Shown one piece after another: positions 1-5,570 of a stretch of 24,752 nucleotides of DNA; the stretch's first letter is position 1; each line of letters opens with the position of its first letter. Source of the stretch: a virus; IMG/VR virus record IMGVR_UViG_3300048589_001041, positions 1 through 24,752 of that record. One strand, written 5' to 3'. Position numbers and translations under genes: made by a program. The notes under the pieces were generated by a model. It saw only the letters and a program-made list of their open reading frames with translations, had not been told where the DNA came from and ran no database searches.

Positions 1-1
1 C

Positions 2-253
2 CTCGACCGCGCCCTCGACCTCGACCTCGACCTCGCCCGCGCCCGCGCCCGCGCCCGCGCCCTCGACCGCGCCCTCGACCTCGACCTCGACCGCGCCCTC
101 GACCTCGCCCGCGCCCGCGCCCGCGCCCTCGCCCGCGACCGCGCCCTCGACCTCGCCCGCGCCCGCGCCCTCGACCTCGCCCGCGCCCGCGCCCTCGACC
201 TCGACCTCGACCGCGCCCTCGACCTCGCCCGCGCCCGCGCCCGCGCCCTCGCC
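2..253. repeat. Hexanucleotide tandem repeat CKCGMC, 42 uninterrupted units
   Basis: Every hexamer from 2 to 253 fits C[T/G]CG[A/C]C with no exception: 42 units made of CTCGAC, CGCGCC, CTCGCC and a single CGCGAC. Larger blocks recur within the array, so it probably grew by slippage or unequal exchange. In frame it codes the dipeptide array of the overlapping protein. Confidence 0.9.
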
Positions 254-325
254 TGGGTTGAGGTCGGTGACAAGTTAATCGAGTTGCTTGCTGCCGCCCC
301 GGTGCCTGTGCAGGCAGTGGCTTAG
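2..325 (+). CDS. 3' end of a [LR][DA] dipeptide-repeat protein (partial, probably host gene)
   Basis: The frame is open from the window edge and ends at TAG 323-325. The first 84 codons are a pure run of two-residue units (LD, RA, LA, one RD). A non-repetitive tail follows, beginning Trp-Val-Glu-Val-Gly-Asp, helix-like and leucine-rich, and ending in VPVQAVA. The other two forward frames stop soon after the repeat, and only this one runs into an ordinary protein tail and a terminator, so I take it as the coding frame. From memory, similar leucine/arginine/aspartate/alanine repeats occur at the C-terminus of large NTPase-type (NACHT/STAND-like) proteins of Chloroflexota and cyanobacteria; that family link is a guess because the N-terminus is missing. 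It points toward the integrase and is probably the chromosomal gene beside the prophage. Confidence 0.5.
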   Translation, partial: LDRALDLDLDLARARARARALDRALDLDLDRALDLARARARALARDRALDLARARALDLARARALDLDLDRALDLARARARALAWVEVGDKLIELLAAAPVPVQAVA

Positions 326-345
326 CTCGCCTCTCACTGTATTTC

Positions 346-373
346 AAAAGCCGCCCGTCATAGGCGGCTTTTT
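346..373. terminator. Bidirectional intrinsic terminator
   Basis: A perfect 10-bp stem, AAAAGCCGCC with GGCGGCTTTT, encloses a 7-nt loop (356-362). It ends in T on the plus strand and equally on the minus strand. It lies 20 bp past the stop of the repeat protein and about 105 bp past the stop of the leftward integrase, so it can end both transcripts. Confidence 0.8.
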
Positions 374-413
374 GATTTGATATCTTCCGTGGCGTCTTTT
401 TGAAATGGAGCCA

Positions 414-451
414 GTCCCAAGCCATCCGCAATTTTTCGGATGGCTTGGGAC
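414..451. other. Perfect 15-8-15 inverted repeat, candidate recombination core site
   Basis: GTCCCAAGCCATCCG (414-428) and its exact reverse complement (437-451) flank an asymmetric 8-bp centre, CAATTTTT. The site sits 27 bp beyond the integrase stop codon. Neither side carries a T tract outside the stem, and a good bidirectional terminator is only 40 bp away, so a terminator role is not needed. Two identical arms around an asymmetric 6-8 bp spacer is the layout of tyrosine-recombinase core sites (loxP 13-8-13). It could still be a hairpin with another role. Confidence 0.4.
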
Positions 452-478
452 GCGACAGTTATGTTCCGTTGTTGTTCC

Positions 479-1408
479 TTACGCCAGAGCGTTCTGAGCT
501 TTAGAAACTAGCACATTGCCAGGCAGGAAAGGCACGATCTCTTCGCCTGTGATTGCCCGGGTGTAGTGCAGCACCATCTCTGTGTTCTTCCAGCCTCCGG
601 CCTCTTTGACAGCCTGCAGGCTGGCGCCGTTGCGGATGGAGAGCGTGGCAAAGGTGCGGCGAAGATCGTGGGGCGAGAATGGTCCGATACCTGACAGCAG
701 GCCGATCTTGCGAAACATGTTGCGCATGCCAGCTTCGGTCATCCGTTGCTTGGTATTCATCACGGGAGTGAACACGTGCGGGCCGCGAGCTGGGCGCACT
801 TCGAGCCAGTTGGCCAGGACCTGCGCCGTGTGAGTAGAGAAGTGAGCTGTGCGCCAGCGCCCGAACTTGACAAGTCCTGTGGCGCTGTGATTTGCAAGAT
901 CGAGATTTGAAAGCGCAAGGTTACAGATCTCGGCGCAGCGAAAGCCCGTGTCCAGCATCAGCCAGATGATGGCCAGGTTGCGTTTTCCCAACGGCTGGTC
1001 AGTATCGCAGATCCCGAAACGGCGATAGCGGGTGCCAAATCCATCAGAGATGCCTGGCTGGAAGCTGCTGAGCAGCTGGCCGACCATATTTTCGTTCAGT
1101 GTGCGCTGCGGTGGTGAGACTTCGCGGCGTACGCGCCAGCGTGCGAGGCTATGCTCCTCGCCGAACTTCCAGCGCATGAACTGCAACAAGACACTGTTGA
1201 GCTTGCGAATAAGCGAGTTGCCCCATTTTGTGGACGCTGCGAATTCTTTGGCGTGGCGAATGGTCAGATCACCAAAGCTCTGGATGCCCTGCTGATCCAT
1301 CCATTTGCTCAGGAGCTTGATGAGGCGCCGATACATGGTGATCGTAGTCGGGCTCCAGGTCTTTTCGTCAAGGAAGCGCTCGAAGTCATCGAGTTCGCAG
1401 CTAAGCAT
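479..1408 (-). CDS. int: Tyrosine-type site-specific integrase
   Basis: This is a phage integrase of about 309 aa that would recombine attP with a chromosomal attB. An N-terminal SAM-like core-binding domain (about residues 1-90) precedes the catalytic domain. Visible catalytic residues are Arg157 (DTGFRCAE), His247 and Arg250 (SPHDLRRTFAT), Trp273 (GGWKNTEM) in the His/Trp position, and nucleophile Tyr282 (LHYTR). The active-site lysine is less clear; Lys181 is a candidate. I start at the ATG at 1408-1406 because GGAG lies 7 nt upstream and the ATG overlaps the TAG stop of the preceding gene. The in-frame ATG at 1435 has no ribosome site. It is the last gene of the leftward operon. Confidence 0.93.
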   Translation of the reverse strand: MLSCELDDFERFLDEKTWSPTTITMYRRLIKLLSKWMDQQGIQSFGDLTIRHAKEFAASTKWGNSLIRKLNSVLLQFMRWKFGEEHSLARWRVRREVSPPQRTLNENMVGQLLSSFQPGISDGFGTRYRRFGICDTDQPLGKRNLAIIWLMLDTGFRCAEICNLALSNLDLANHSATGLVKFGRWRTAHFSTHTAQVLANWLEVRPARGPHVFTPVMNTKQRMTEAGMRNMFRKIGLLSGIGPFSPHDLRRTFATLSIRNGASLQAVKEAGGWKNTEMVLHYTRAITGEEIVPFLPGNVLVSKAQNALA

Positions 1409-1625
1409 TGTCGGGCTCCAAAAGCAACAATGCATCTGTCAGCCAGTTGCTGGCGTCGGCCTCTACCTGTGGATCGATATTGCCCATGTGCGCTTGGTGA
1501 GCGTACAGGTTGAAATAGCTCTGAGCTTGTAGGATTTCTGTGAGGACCGGGTCTTTCCGAGCGCGCTTTCGAGCTGCTGCGTAAAGCTTCTCGCCCATCT
1601 CCTCGGCGAAACGTGGGGTCAGCAT
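1401..1625 (-). CDS. Small hypothetical protein translationally coupled to integrase
   Basis: This 74-aa soluble, helical, alanine- and charge-rich protein starts MLTPRFAEEMGEKL and ends LLLEPDNA. I recognise no family. A perfect AAGGAGG site lies about 10 nt upstream of the ATG, which makes it a convincing gene. Its TAG stop overlaps the preferred integrase start by 8 nt, so translation of the two is probably coupled. A role as an accessory factor for integration or excision is possible from position only. Confidence 0.75.
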   Translation of the reverse strand: MLTPRFAEEMGEKLYAAARKRARKDPVLTEILQAQSYFNLYAHQAHMGNIDPQVEADASNWLTDALLLLEPDNA

Positions 1626-1687
1626 GGTAAACTATCCTCCTTCTCTGCAGCGAATGGCTTCCTGGCTAACGCGCTTCAGAGGTAGCG

Positions 1688-1719
1688 CCGCCCGGCTTTG
1701 CCGGGCGGTTTGTGTTTTT
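1688..1719 (+). terminator. Intrinsic terminator facing right, inside the leftward operon
   Basis: CCGCCCGGC and GCCGGGCGG form a 9-bp GC stem with a TTT loop, followed by TTTGTGTTTTT on the plus strand. No rightward gene ends just upstream, so it may stop antisense transcription. A weaker 6-bp GGGGGA/TCCCCC hairpin lies beside it near 1722-1742. On the minus strand the stem is not followed by T and should not end the integrase transcript. Confidence 0.6.
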
Positions 1720-1759
1720 AGAGGGGGACTTTTGCGCTCCCCCAGGCCCAGACTCTAGC

Positions 1760-1791
1760 AGAACATGAGTTCTAAATCTAGGCCCTGTCAA
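1760..1791 (-). promoter_or_regulatory. Candidate integrase-operon promoter with LexA-type box
   Basis: On the minus strand TTGACA (1791-1786) is followed about 17-18 bp later by a weak -10 candidate, CATGTT. The palindrome AGAACATGAGTTCT (1760-1773) overlaps that -10 and matches the Gram-positive LexA consensus GAAC-N4-GTTC exactly. It lies between the 57-aa and 74-aa genes, where a separate promoter for the 74-aa gene and integrase would be expected. The -35 and the palindrome are directly visible; promoter activity and LexA control are inference. Confidence 0.35.
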
Positions 1792-1795
1792 GGTG

Positions 1796-1970
1796 TTAGT
1801 TGGTTTCCACAGGATTGGTCCAGTGGTACTCGTTGTTGCTGCCGTATTTGCCCTCTGCTGCATCCAGGCATTCTTCGGGTGAGCTACCCCGTGATCGTGT
1901 CCACCAAGGGCCAATTGTCTGTGCCGTCGATTACCTGGTAAACATCAAGCTTGTATTCGCGCTGTTCCAT
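1796..1970 (-). pseudogene. 57-aa phage protein gene broken by one extra base (frame disruption)
   Basis: A strong AGGAGG site precedes the ATG at 1970-1968. The first frame reads MEQREYKLDVYQVIDGTDNW and on to DTITG, then meets TAG at 1886-1884, 28 codons in. The CCCC run at 1887-1890 (GGGG on the coding strand) lies directly before that stop. Removing one base there continues the reading as SSPEECLDAAEGKYGSNNEY, then HWTNPVETN and TAA at 1798-1796. The joined 57-aa product looks like one compact small phage protein. I do not know its function. It could be a real mutation, a sequencing error in a homopolymer, or a +1 frameshift at GGG-TAG-C. Confidence 0.65.
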
Positions 1971-2102
1971 TTTTCCTCCTGCGCCCCGATGGCCGGCGCC
2001 CGCATTGTGCTTAGTTTAAAGTGATTTCATCCGATTTGGTAGATGGGTTATTATGGTGCCGTATGTGGGGGGGGGCTACGACCCCCGCCCGACCCGCCAG
2101 TC

Positions 2103-2270
2103 TTACCGAAGTGCGCCCAGCAGGCTCAATCCAATAAGCACCAGCGTTCCCACGAACACCGCTTCACCGAGCAAGGCGAAGAAAAGAAATCGCGAGCGGC
2201 GATACTTCCTTCGCTGCGCTTGGAACTTGCGCACGCGTCGGCTCTTGCGGTACTTCTGTGTTTCCGTCAT
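2103..2270 (-). CDS. Small basic single-pass membrane protein
   Basis: This 55-aa protein has a very basic N-terminal half (residues 6-27, many Arg/Lys) and one hydrophobic helix at about residues 28-52 (FLFFALLGEAVFVG and on). An ideal AAGGAGGT site lies upstream of the ATG. It is the first gene of the leftward operon, behind a consensus promoter, so it should be made in the lysogen. An inner-membrane location with the basic part in the cytoplasm follows from the positive-inside rule. Function is unknown; superinfection exclusion or regulation of the integrase operon are only positional guesses. Confidence 0.75.
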   Translation of the reverse strand: MTETQKYRKSRRVRKFQAQRRKYRRSRFLFFALLGEAVFVGTLVLIGLSLLGALR

Positions 2271-2329
2271 GGCTATTTACCTCCTTTCCGTGTATTTGCC
2301 TGAGTAAACTGTATCTCAGACATGCACTA

Positions 2330-2357
2330 ATTATATCTATAAATAGTATCTTGTCAA
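2330..2357 (-). promoter_or_regulatory. Leftward promoter, perfect consensus
   Basis: The minus strand reads TTGACA (2357-2352), a 16-bp spacer, then TATAAT (2335-2330). Both boxes match sigma-70 consensus exactly. It drives the leftward operon beginning with the 55-aa membrane protein. Its -35 box overlaps the -35 of the rightward promoter by five bases. TATCT recurs at 2312, 2334 and 2347 and could be part of operator sites. Confidence 0.8.
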
Positions 2358-2379
2358 GTACCAATTATTTTGATATGCT
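2351..2379 (+). promoter_or_regulatory. Rightward promoter, predicted to give a leaderless mRNA
   Basis: TTGTCA (2351-2356), a 17-bp spacer and TATGCT (2374-2379) make a good sigma-70 promoter. Normal spacing from the -10 puts +1 at about 2386, exactly the A of an ATG. No Shine-Dalgarno sequence precedes the gene, in contrast to nearly every neighbour, which fits a leaderless transcript. Confidence 0.7.
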
Positions 2380-2385
2380 ATGGCT

Positions 2386-2583
2386 ATGTTGAACGACTAC
2401 CTCACTACGGCAGAAGCGGCCGAAGTAAAAAAGGTTACGGTTGCCTACATTGCGCGCCTGATACGCCAACAGCGCCTCAAGGCCGAGAAGAAGGGCGGTG
2501 TCTACTTGATCCAGCGCAAGGATCTGGATAACATCAAGCCCGCGCCTAGACCAAGGGGGCGGCCGTGGCCAAAGAAAGACTAA
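2386..2583 (+). CDS. Small HTH_17/excisionase-type DNA-binding protein with AT-hook-like tail
   Basis: This protein of about 65 aa starts MLNDYLTTAEAAEVKKVTVA, the typical opening of the helix-turn-helix family shared by excisionases and MerR-like regulators, with a wing at KGGVYLIQRKDLDNI. The C-terminus carries PRPRGRPWPKK, which contains the RGRP core of an AT-hook. I place the start at 2386 rather than at the in-frame ATG at 2380 because the promoter predicts transcription from 2386 and there is no ribosome site for either. It sits beside the divergent promoters and so could be the lysis-lysogeny regulator or an excisionase. Its 3' end overlaps the next gene by 19 nt. Confidence 0.8.
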   Translation: MLNDYLTTAEAAEVKKVTVAYIARLIRQQRLKAEKKGGVYLIQRKDLDNIKPAPRPRGRPWPKKD

Positions 2584-2903
2584 GCTCTCTGGCCGTCCTG
2601 GCGGCATACCCTCACGAGCTGATGCATCATCTGGCGGCTCGCACGATGCGCCTGCCTTCGCGTATCGTGGCTGGAGCGACTGAAGTTGACCTTGAAACCG
2701 ACGTACAGGAGCTGGTCATCGCTCTGGCGCCGCTGGTCGGCACGTTGGCGTTGGTGACCATCGGTAGTTATTTGATGCGGGACATGCCCGGAGCTACGCC
2801 CCTGACCCGGAGCCTATTCCGCCTGGTGTCAGCCGGTTGGATCCTCGGCTGCGCTCACGATGTGGCCCAGGCCGCCGCAACACTGCGGCGCATGTTGGCT
2901 TGA
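2565..2903 (+). CDS. Membrane protein with HExxH zinc-protease-like motif
   Basis: This 112-aa protein has a GTG start with AGGGGG about 7 nt upstream, inside the end of the HTH gene. His17-Glu18-Leu-Met-His21 forms an HExxH motif near the N-terminus, followed by another His. Hydrophobic helices lie at about residues 46-70 and 83-108, and His98-Asp99 in the last one could give a third metal ligand. The size and layout resemble minimal integral-membrane metallopeptidases, but I cannot name a family. A HExxH gene coupled to a phage regulator recalls the ImmR/ImmA pair, where the protease cleaves the repressor; that comparison is inference. The motif could also be chance in a small membrane protein. 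Confidence 0.6.
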   Translation: MAKERLSSLAVLAAYPHELMHHLAARTMRLPSRIVAGATEVDLETDVQELVIALAPLVGTLALVTIGSYLMRDMPGATPLTRSLFRLVSAGWILGCAHDVAQAAATLRRMLA

Positions 2904-2945
2904 CACCGCGCACCTGAGCGTATAGCATTACGACAACTTAATACA

Positions 2946-3064
2946 GCGCAACACCTTACAGCGCGAGAAAGAAAACTCGGCGGGGTGATGTGCACATCTG
3001 ATGGCTATGGCTTTCAGTTGTGCACGTCACCCCGCCGTTTTGTTTTCTCCTGAAGGTGTTGCGC
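2946..3064. other. Three-tier nested foldback in the early-late intergenic region
   Basis: Three inverted repeats share one centre. The outer is GCGCAACACCTT (2946-2957) with 3053-3064, 12 bp perfect. The middle is AGAAAAC (2970-2976) with 3042-3048, 7 bp perfect. The inner is a 19-bp stem, 2978-2996 with 3019-3037, with a single G-U wobble. The loop is 22 nt. The ribosome site of the holin-like gene follows directly. The inner part can act as a terminator; the outer arms are more than a terminator needs. Confidence 0.75.
2978..3046 (+). terminator. Intrinsic terminator between early and late genes
   Basis: The 19-bp GC-rich stem (2978-2996 with 3019-3037) is followed by TTTTGTTTT. It lies 75 bp after the HExxH gene and 38 bp before the first late gene. 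It would end the early transcript unless antiterminated. I see no clear promoter between it and the next gene. Confidence 0.75.
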
Positions 3065-3083
3065 GTCCAACAGGAGAAAACTC

Positions 3084-3416
3084 ATGGAACAACTCTTCGC
3101 GTCTTTCCTCGCTCTCGCCGGTGTGGCTGCCCTGGTCGCCGTGCTGGTAAACATCGGCAAACTGGTCGGCTGGGTACCTGATGGCGCTGCGCCCACGGCC
3201 GCCCTGCTGCTCAACCTGGGTGCGTTTGTGGTATTCGCCGGGCTCAAGATCTATGCCCCTGATGTCGACGTTGCCGGCCTGGATGCCGGCGCTCAGCAAA
3301 TTGCTACCATCCTGGTACAGGTGCTGGCCTTCGTGGCTCAGCTGGGCGTGTCTCGTGCCGCCAATGCGGCGGTGCGCGGCGTGCCGGTGATCGGTTACTC
3401 GCACTCCCAGGCCTAA
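3084..3416 (+). CDS. Holin-like small membrane protein
   Basis: This 110-aa protein has three hydrophobic segments, at about residues 5-25, 37-57 and 74-92, with a short polar C-terminus ending GYSHSQA. An AGGAG site lies 8 nt before the ATG. Size, number of helices and position at the head of the late operon next to a TM-coiled-coil protein fit a holin. Holins share little sequence, so the assignment rests on topology and context. The lysin gene is about 21 kb downstream at the other end of the late region. Confidence 0.5.
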   Translation: MEQLFASFLALAGVAALVAVLVNIGKLVGWVPDGAAPTAALLLNLGAFVVFAGLKIYAPDVDVAGLDAGAQQIATILVQVLAFVAQLGVSRAANAAVRGVPVIGYSHSQA

Positions 3417-3422
3417 TATCTC

Positions 3423-3803
3423 ATGGCCTGGCTAGTGGATAACTGGCAGGTGCTCGTTGGGCTGGCAGGCTCCCTGTTGGGGACAGGGGGCCTGCTGGCT
3501 TTGTTGCGCTATCGCCACATCGAAGAGCCTCAGGCCGAGAGCGAACTGCGTGCCAAGGAAGCCGAAAACTATCAGCGCATGCTGGAAACCCAGGCAAAGC
3601 AAGGCACCCTCATAGGTGAGCTCAGCGCCAAGCTGGATGATGAGCGCGAGAAGCGCAGGGAGCTTGAGGATCGCCTTGACGAGTTAGAAAACAAGCTGGC
3701 AATCAAGGACCGCACCATCTCGATCTTTTCCCGGGGCGTAGCCAAACTGCACAAACAGATCCGTGACCTGGGCCACGAGCCGGTCTGGTCGTACGAGGGC
3801 TGA
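3423..3803 (+). CDS. Membrane-anchored coiled-coil protein (i-spanin-like topology)
   Basis: This 126-aa protein has an N-terminal membrane helix (about residues 8-28) followed by a long charged coiled coil (about residues 35-108, rich in Glu, Lys, Arg and Leu heptads). It starts 6 nt after the holin-like gene. One helix plus a coiled coil is the layout of inner-membrane spanins, and the pairing with a holin-like gene fits a lysis role. No outer-membrane lipoprotein partner is embedded or adjacent, so it may instead be a holin modulator. No ribosome site is strong. Confidence 0.5.
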   Translation: MAWLVDNWQVLVGLAGSLLGTGGLLALLRYRHIEEPQAESELRAKEAENYQRMLETQAKQGTLIGELSAKLDDEREKRRELEDRLDELENKLAIKDRTISIFSRGVAKLHKQIRDLGHEPVWSYEG

Positions 3804-3815
3804 TAGCTGCATGTT

Positions 3816-5570
3816 ATGGGCAATCCTGGCAAGCGAGAAAGCAACAAGGCTCTCCGCGCTTTTGAGGATTATTTCAACCTGGGGCCCGGCCGTAGCTTGG
3901 CAAAACTGGTGCGAATGTATGGCGAAGCTAAGGCGGGTGCGCCGACACGCCACAAGTCCACGCTCGAGAAGTGGTCCTCGGATTTCCGCTGGCAAGAGCG
4001 CGTGCGCGAGCGGGAAGCCGAGATTGCTGCCGCCCAGCTGGAGGCCATCAAACAAACAGCACCAATCACCGGCTACGCCGTCTACCAGAAGCGGATCGCT
4101 CACTTGAACGCCCTGGCCGAGAAGCTCTACGAGGGTATCTCCGATGAGGATAAGCTGTTTTTGCCCGATCCTCGCTGGGTGGGTGGCTTCACTGACGGGG
4201 TGCGCGTCGACCGCGTGAAATTCAACCAGCCGCTGGTGACGGCGTACCTGGATACGCTCGATGACATTGCTGAGGAGATGGGCGAGCGCGAAGGCGCGCC
4301 GGAACCGCCGGTGCCAACCTCTCCGATCGCTGCGGGGCTGCCAGCGCACCTATTGGCCCCTAGTTTCTTGGAGCCCTATCGTGATATCCGCGCCGCCAAG
4401 CATACCGAGTATGTGTTTATCGGTGGGCGTGGCTCTATCAAATCGAGCTCTGTAAGCCTTTTTGACTTGGATCTATTGCTCGCAAATCCAAACATGCACG
4501 TACTGGTCATGCGCCAGTATGCCAATACGATGCGAGACAGCGTATTCAGCCAGCTGCAGTGGGCTATCTCTGAGCTGGGCTTGGATGATCGGTTCCGCAG
4601 CATTCGCAGTCCGCTGGAAATGGAGTACCTGCCCACCGGTCAGAAGATCTACTTCCGTGGGGCTGATGAGCCTGGCAAGCTCAAGTCTATAAAACCGGCA
4701 TTCGGCTATATCGGCATCCTCCACCTCGAAGAGCTGGATCAGTTCAAGGGCGAGGATGCGGTGCGCAACATCGAGCAGTCAGCCATCCGCGGTGGTGACC
4801 TGGCATACAGGTTCAAGGTCTACAACTCGCCTAGGAGCGCTAACGCGTGGGTCAACAAATGGGTGCGAGTATCCGACCCTCGGCGCCTGGTGCACAAGAG
4901 CTCGTATCTCGACGCGCCGCATGAGTGGCTTGGGTCGGCCTTTATCGATATGGCCGAGCACCTCAAAGAGGTCAACCCCAAAGCCTACGAGCATGAGTAT
5001 TTGGGCGAGGTCAATGGCACCGGCGGCATGGTGTTTGAGAACGTGGTGGCCGACGAGCCCATCACAGATGAGCAGATCGCCCAGTTTGACCGCCCGCTGC
5101 AAGGCTTGGATTGGGGCTGGTTCCCGGATCCGCTGCACTTCGCCAAGATGCACTATGACGCGGCGCGCATGACCCTGTACATCTATGGTGAATATCGGGC
5201 CAACAAAACGAAGAACCGCCAAGCGTTTGATGATCTGATCTCCAAGGGCTTGCTATCCCTCGATCACCTCTTGATTGCAGATAGCGCCAGCCCTAAGGAT
5301 ATTGCCGACTTCCGCTCCTTTGGAGCAAATATCCGCGGCGCTGAGAAGGGGCCAGACAGTGTCACCTACAGCATCAAGTGGTTGCAGAGCTTGGCCAAGA
5401 TCGTGATTGACCCTGTGCGTTGCCCGCAAACAGCAGAAGAGTTCCTGAATTATGAGCTTGAGCGGGACAAAGAGGGCGATTTTATTTCAGCCTATCCAGA
5501 CAAGAACAACCACGCCATCGATGCTGTGCGCTATGCCACAAACCTAATCTGGCGTCGAGGTGGTGAGTGA
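3816..5570 (+). CDS. terL: Terminase large subunit with fused small-terminase-like N-terminus
   Basis: This 584-aa protein packages DNA into the prohead. Residues 10-80 (AFEDYFNLGPGRSLAKLVRM, LEKWSSDFRWQERVREREAE) look like the helix-turn-helix of phage small terminases. Residues about 190-410 are the ATPase: Walker A GGRGSIKS (203-210) and Walker B ILHLEELDQ (301-309). The C-terminal part is the RNase H-like nuclease with Asp432 (GLDWGW), Asp489 (LIADSASP) and Asp569 (NNHAIDAVRYA). It resembles the PBSX/Terminase_3 family. No separate small terminase gene is seen upstream, so the fusion probably supplies that role. The start is the ATG at 3816, with only a weak ribosome site. The stop overlaps the portal start (TGATG). 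Confidence 0.93.
   Translation: MGNPGKRESNKALRAFEDYFNLGPGRSLAKLVRMYGEAKAGAPTRHKSTLEKWSSDFRWQERVREREAEIAAAQLEAIKQTAPITGYAVYQKRIAHLNALAEKLYEGISDEDKLFLPDPRWVGGFTDGVRVDRVKFNQPLVTAYLDTLDDIAEEMGEREGAPEPPVPTSPIAAGLPAHLLAPSFLEPYRDIRAAKHTEYVFIGGRGSIKSSSVSLFDLDLLLANPNMHVLVMRQYANTMRDSVFSQLQWAISELGLDDRFRSIRSPLEMEYLPTGQKIYFRGADEPGKLKSIKPAFGYIGILHLEELDQFKGEDAVRNIEQSAIRGGDLAYRFKVYNSPRSANAWVNKWVRVSDPRRLVHKSSYLDAPHEWLGSAFIDMAEHLKEVNPKAYEHEYLGEVNGTGGMVFENVVADEPITDEQIAQFDRPLQGLDWGWFPDPLHFAKMHYDAARMTLYIYGEYRANKTKNRQAFDDLISKGLLSLDHLLIADSASPKDIADFRSFGANIRGAEKGPDSVTYSIKWLQSLAKIVIDPVRCPQTAEEFLNYELERDKEGDFISAYPDKNNHAIDAVRYATNLIWRRGGE

Noticed and set aside
1-260. CRISPR array or satellite-like non-coding repeat
   Set aside because: Unit length is 6 bp without spacers, and one frame codes continuously into a normal protein tail and terminator.
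414-451. Ordinary terminator for the integrase transcript
   Set aside because: There is no T tract on either strand outside the stem and a proper bidirectional terminator follows at 346-373, although a structural RNA role cannot be excluded.
1666-1914. 82-codon minus-strand frame
   Set aside because: It lies in the wrong frame over the disrupted 57-aa gene and through a terminator; the joined 57-aa frame looks far more protein-like.
1640-2100. tRNA or tmRNA gene as integration target
   Set aside because: No cloverleaf with a TTCGAATC-like T-loop or CCA end could be drawn in this stretch or elsewhere near the integrase.
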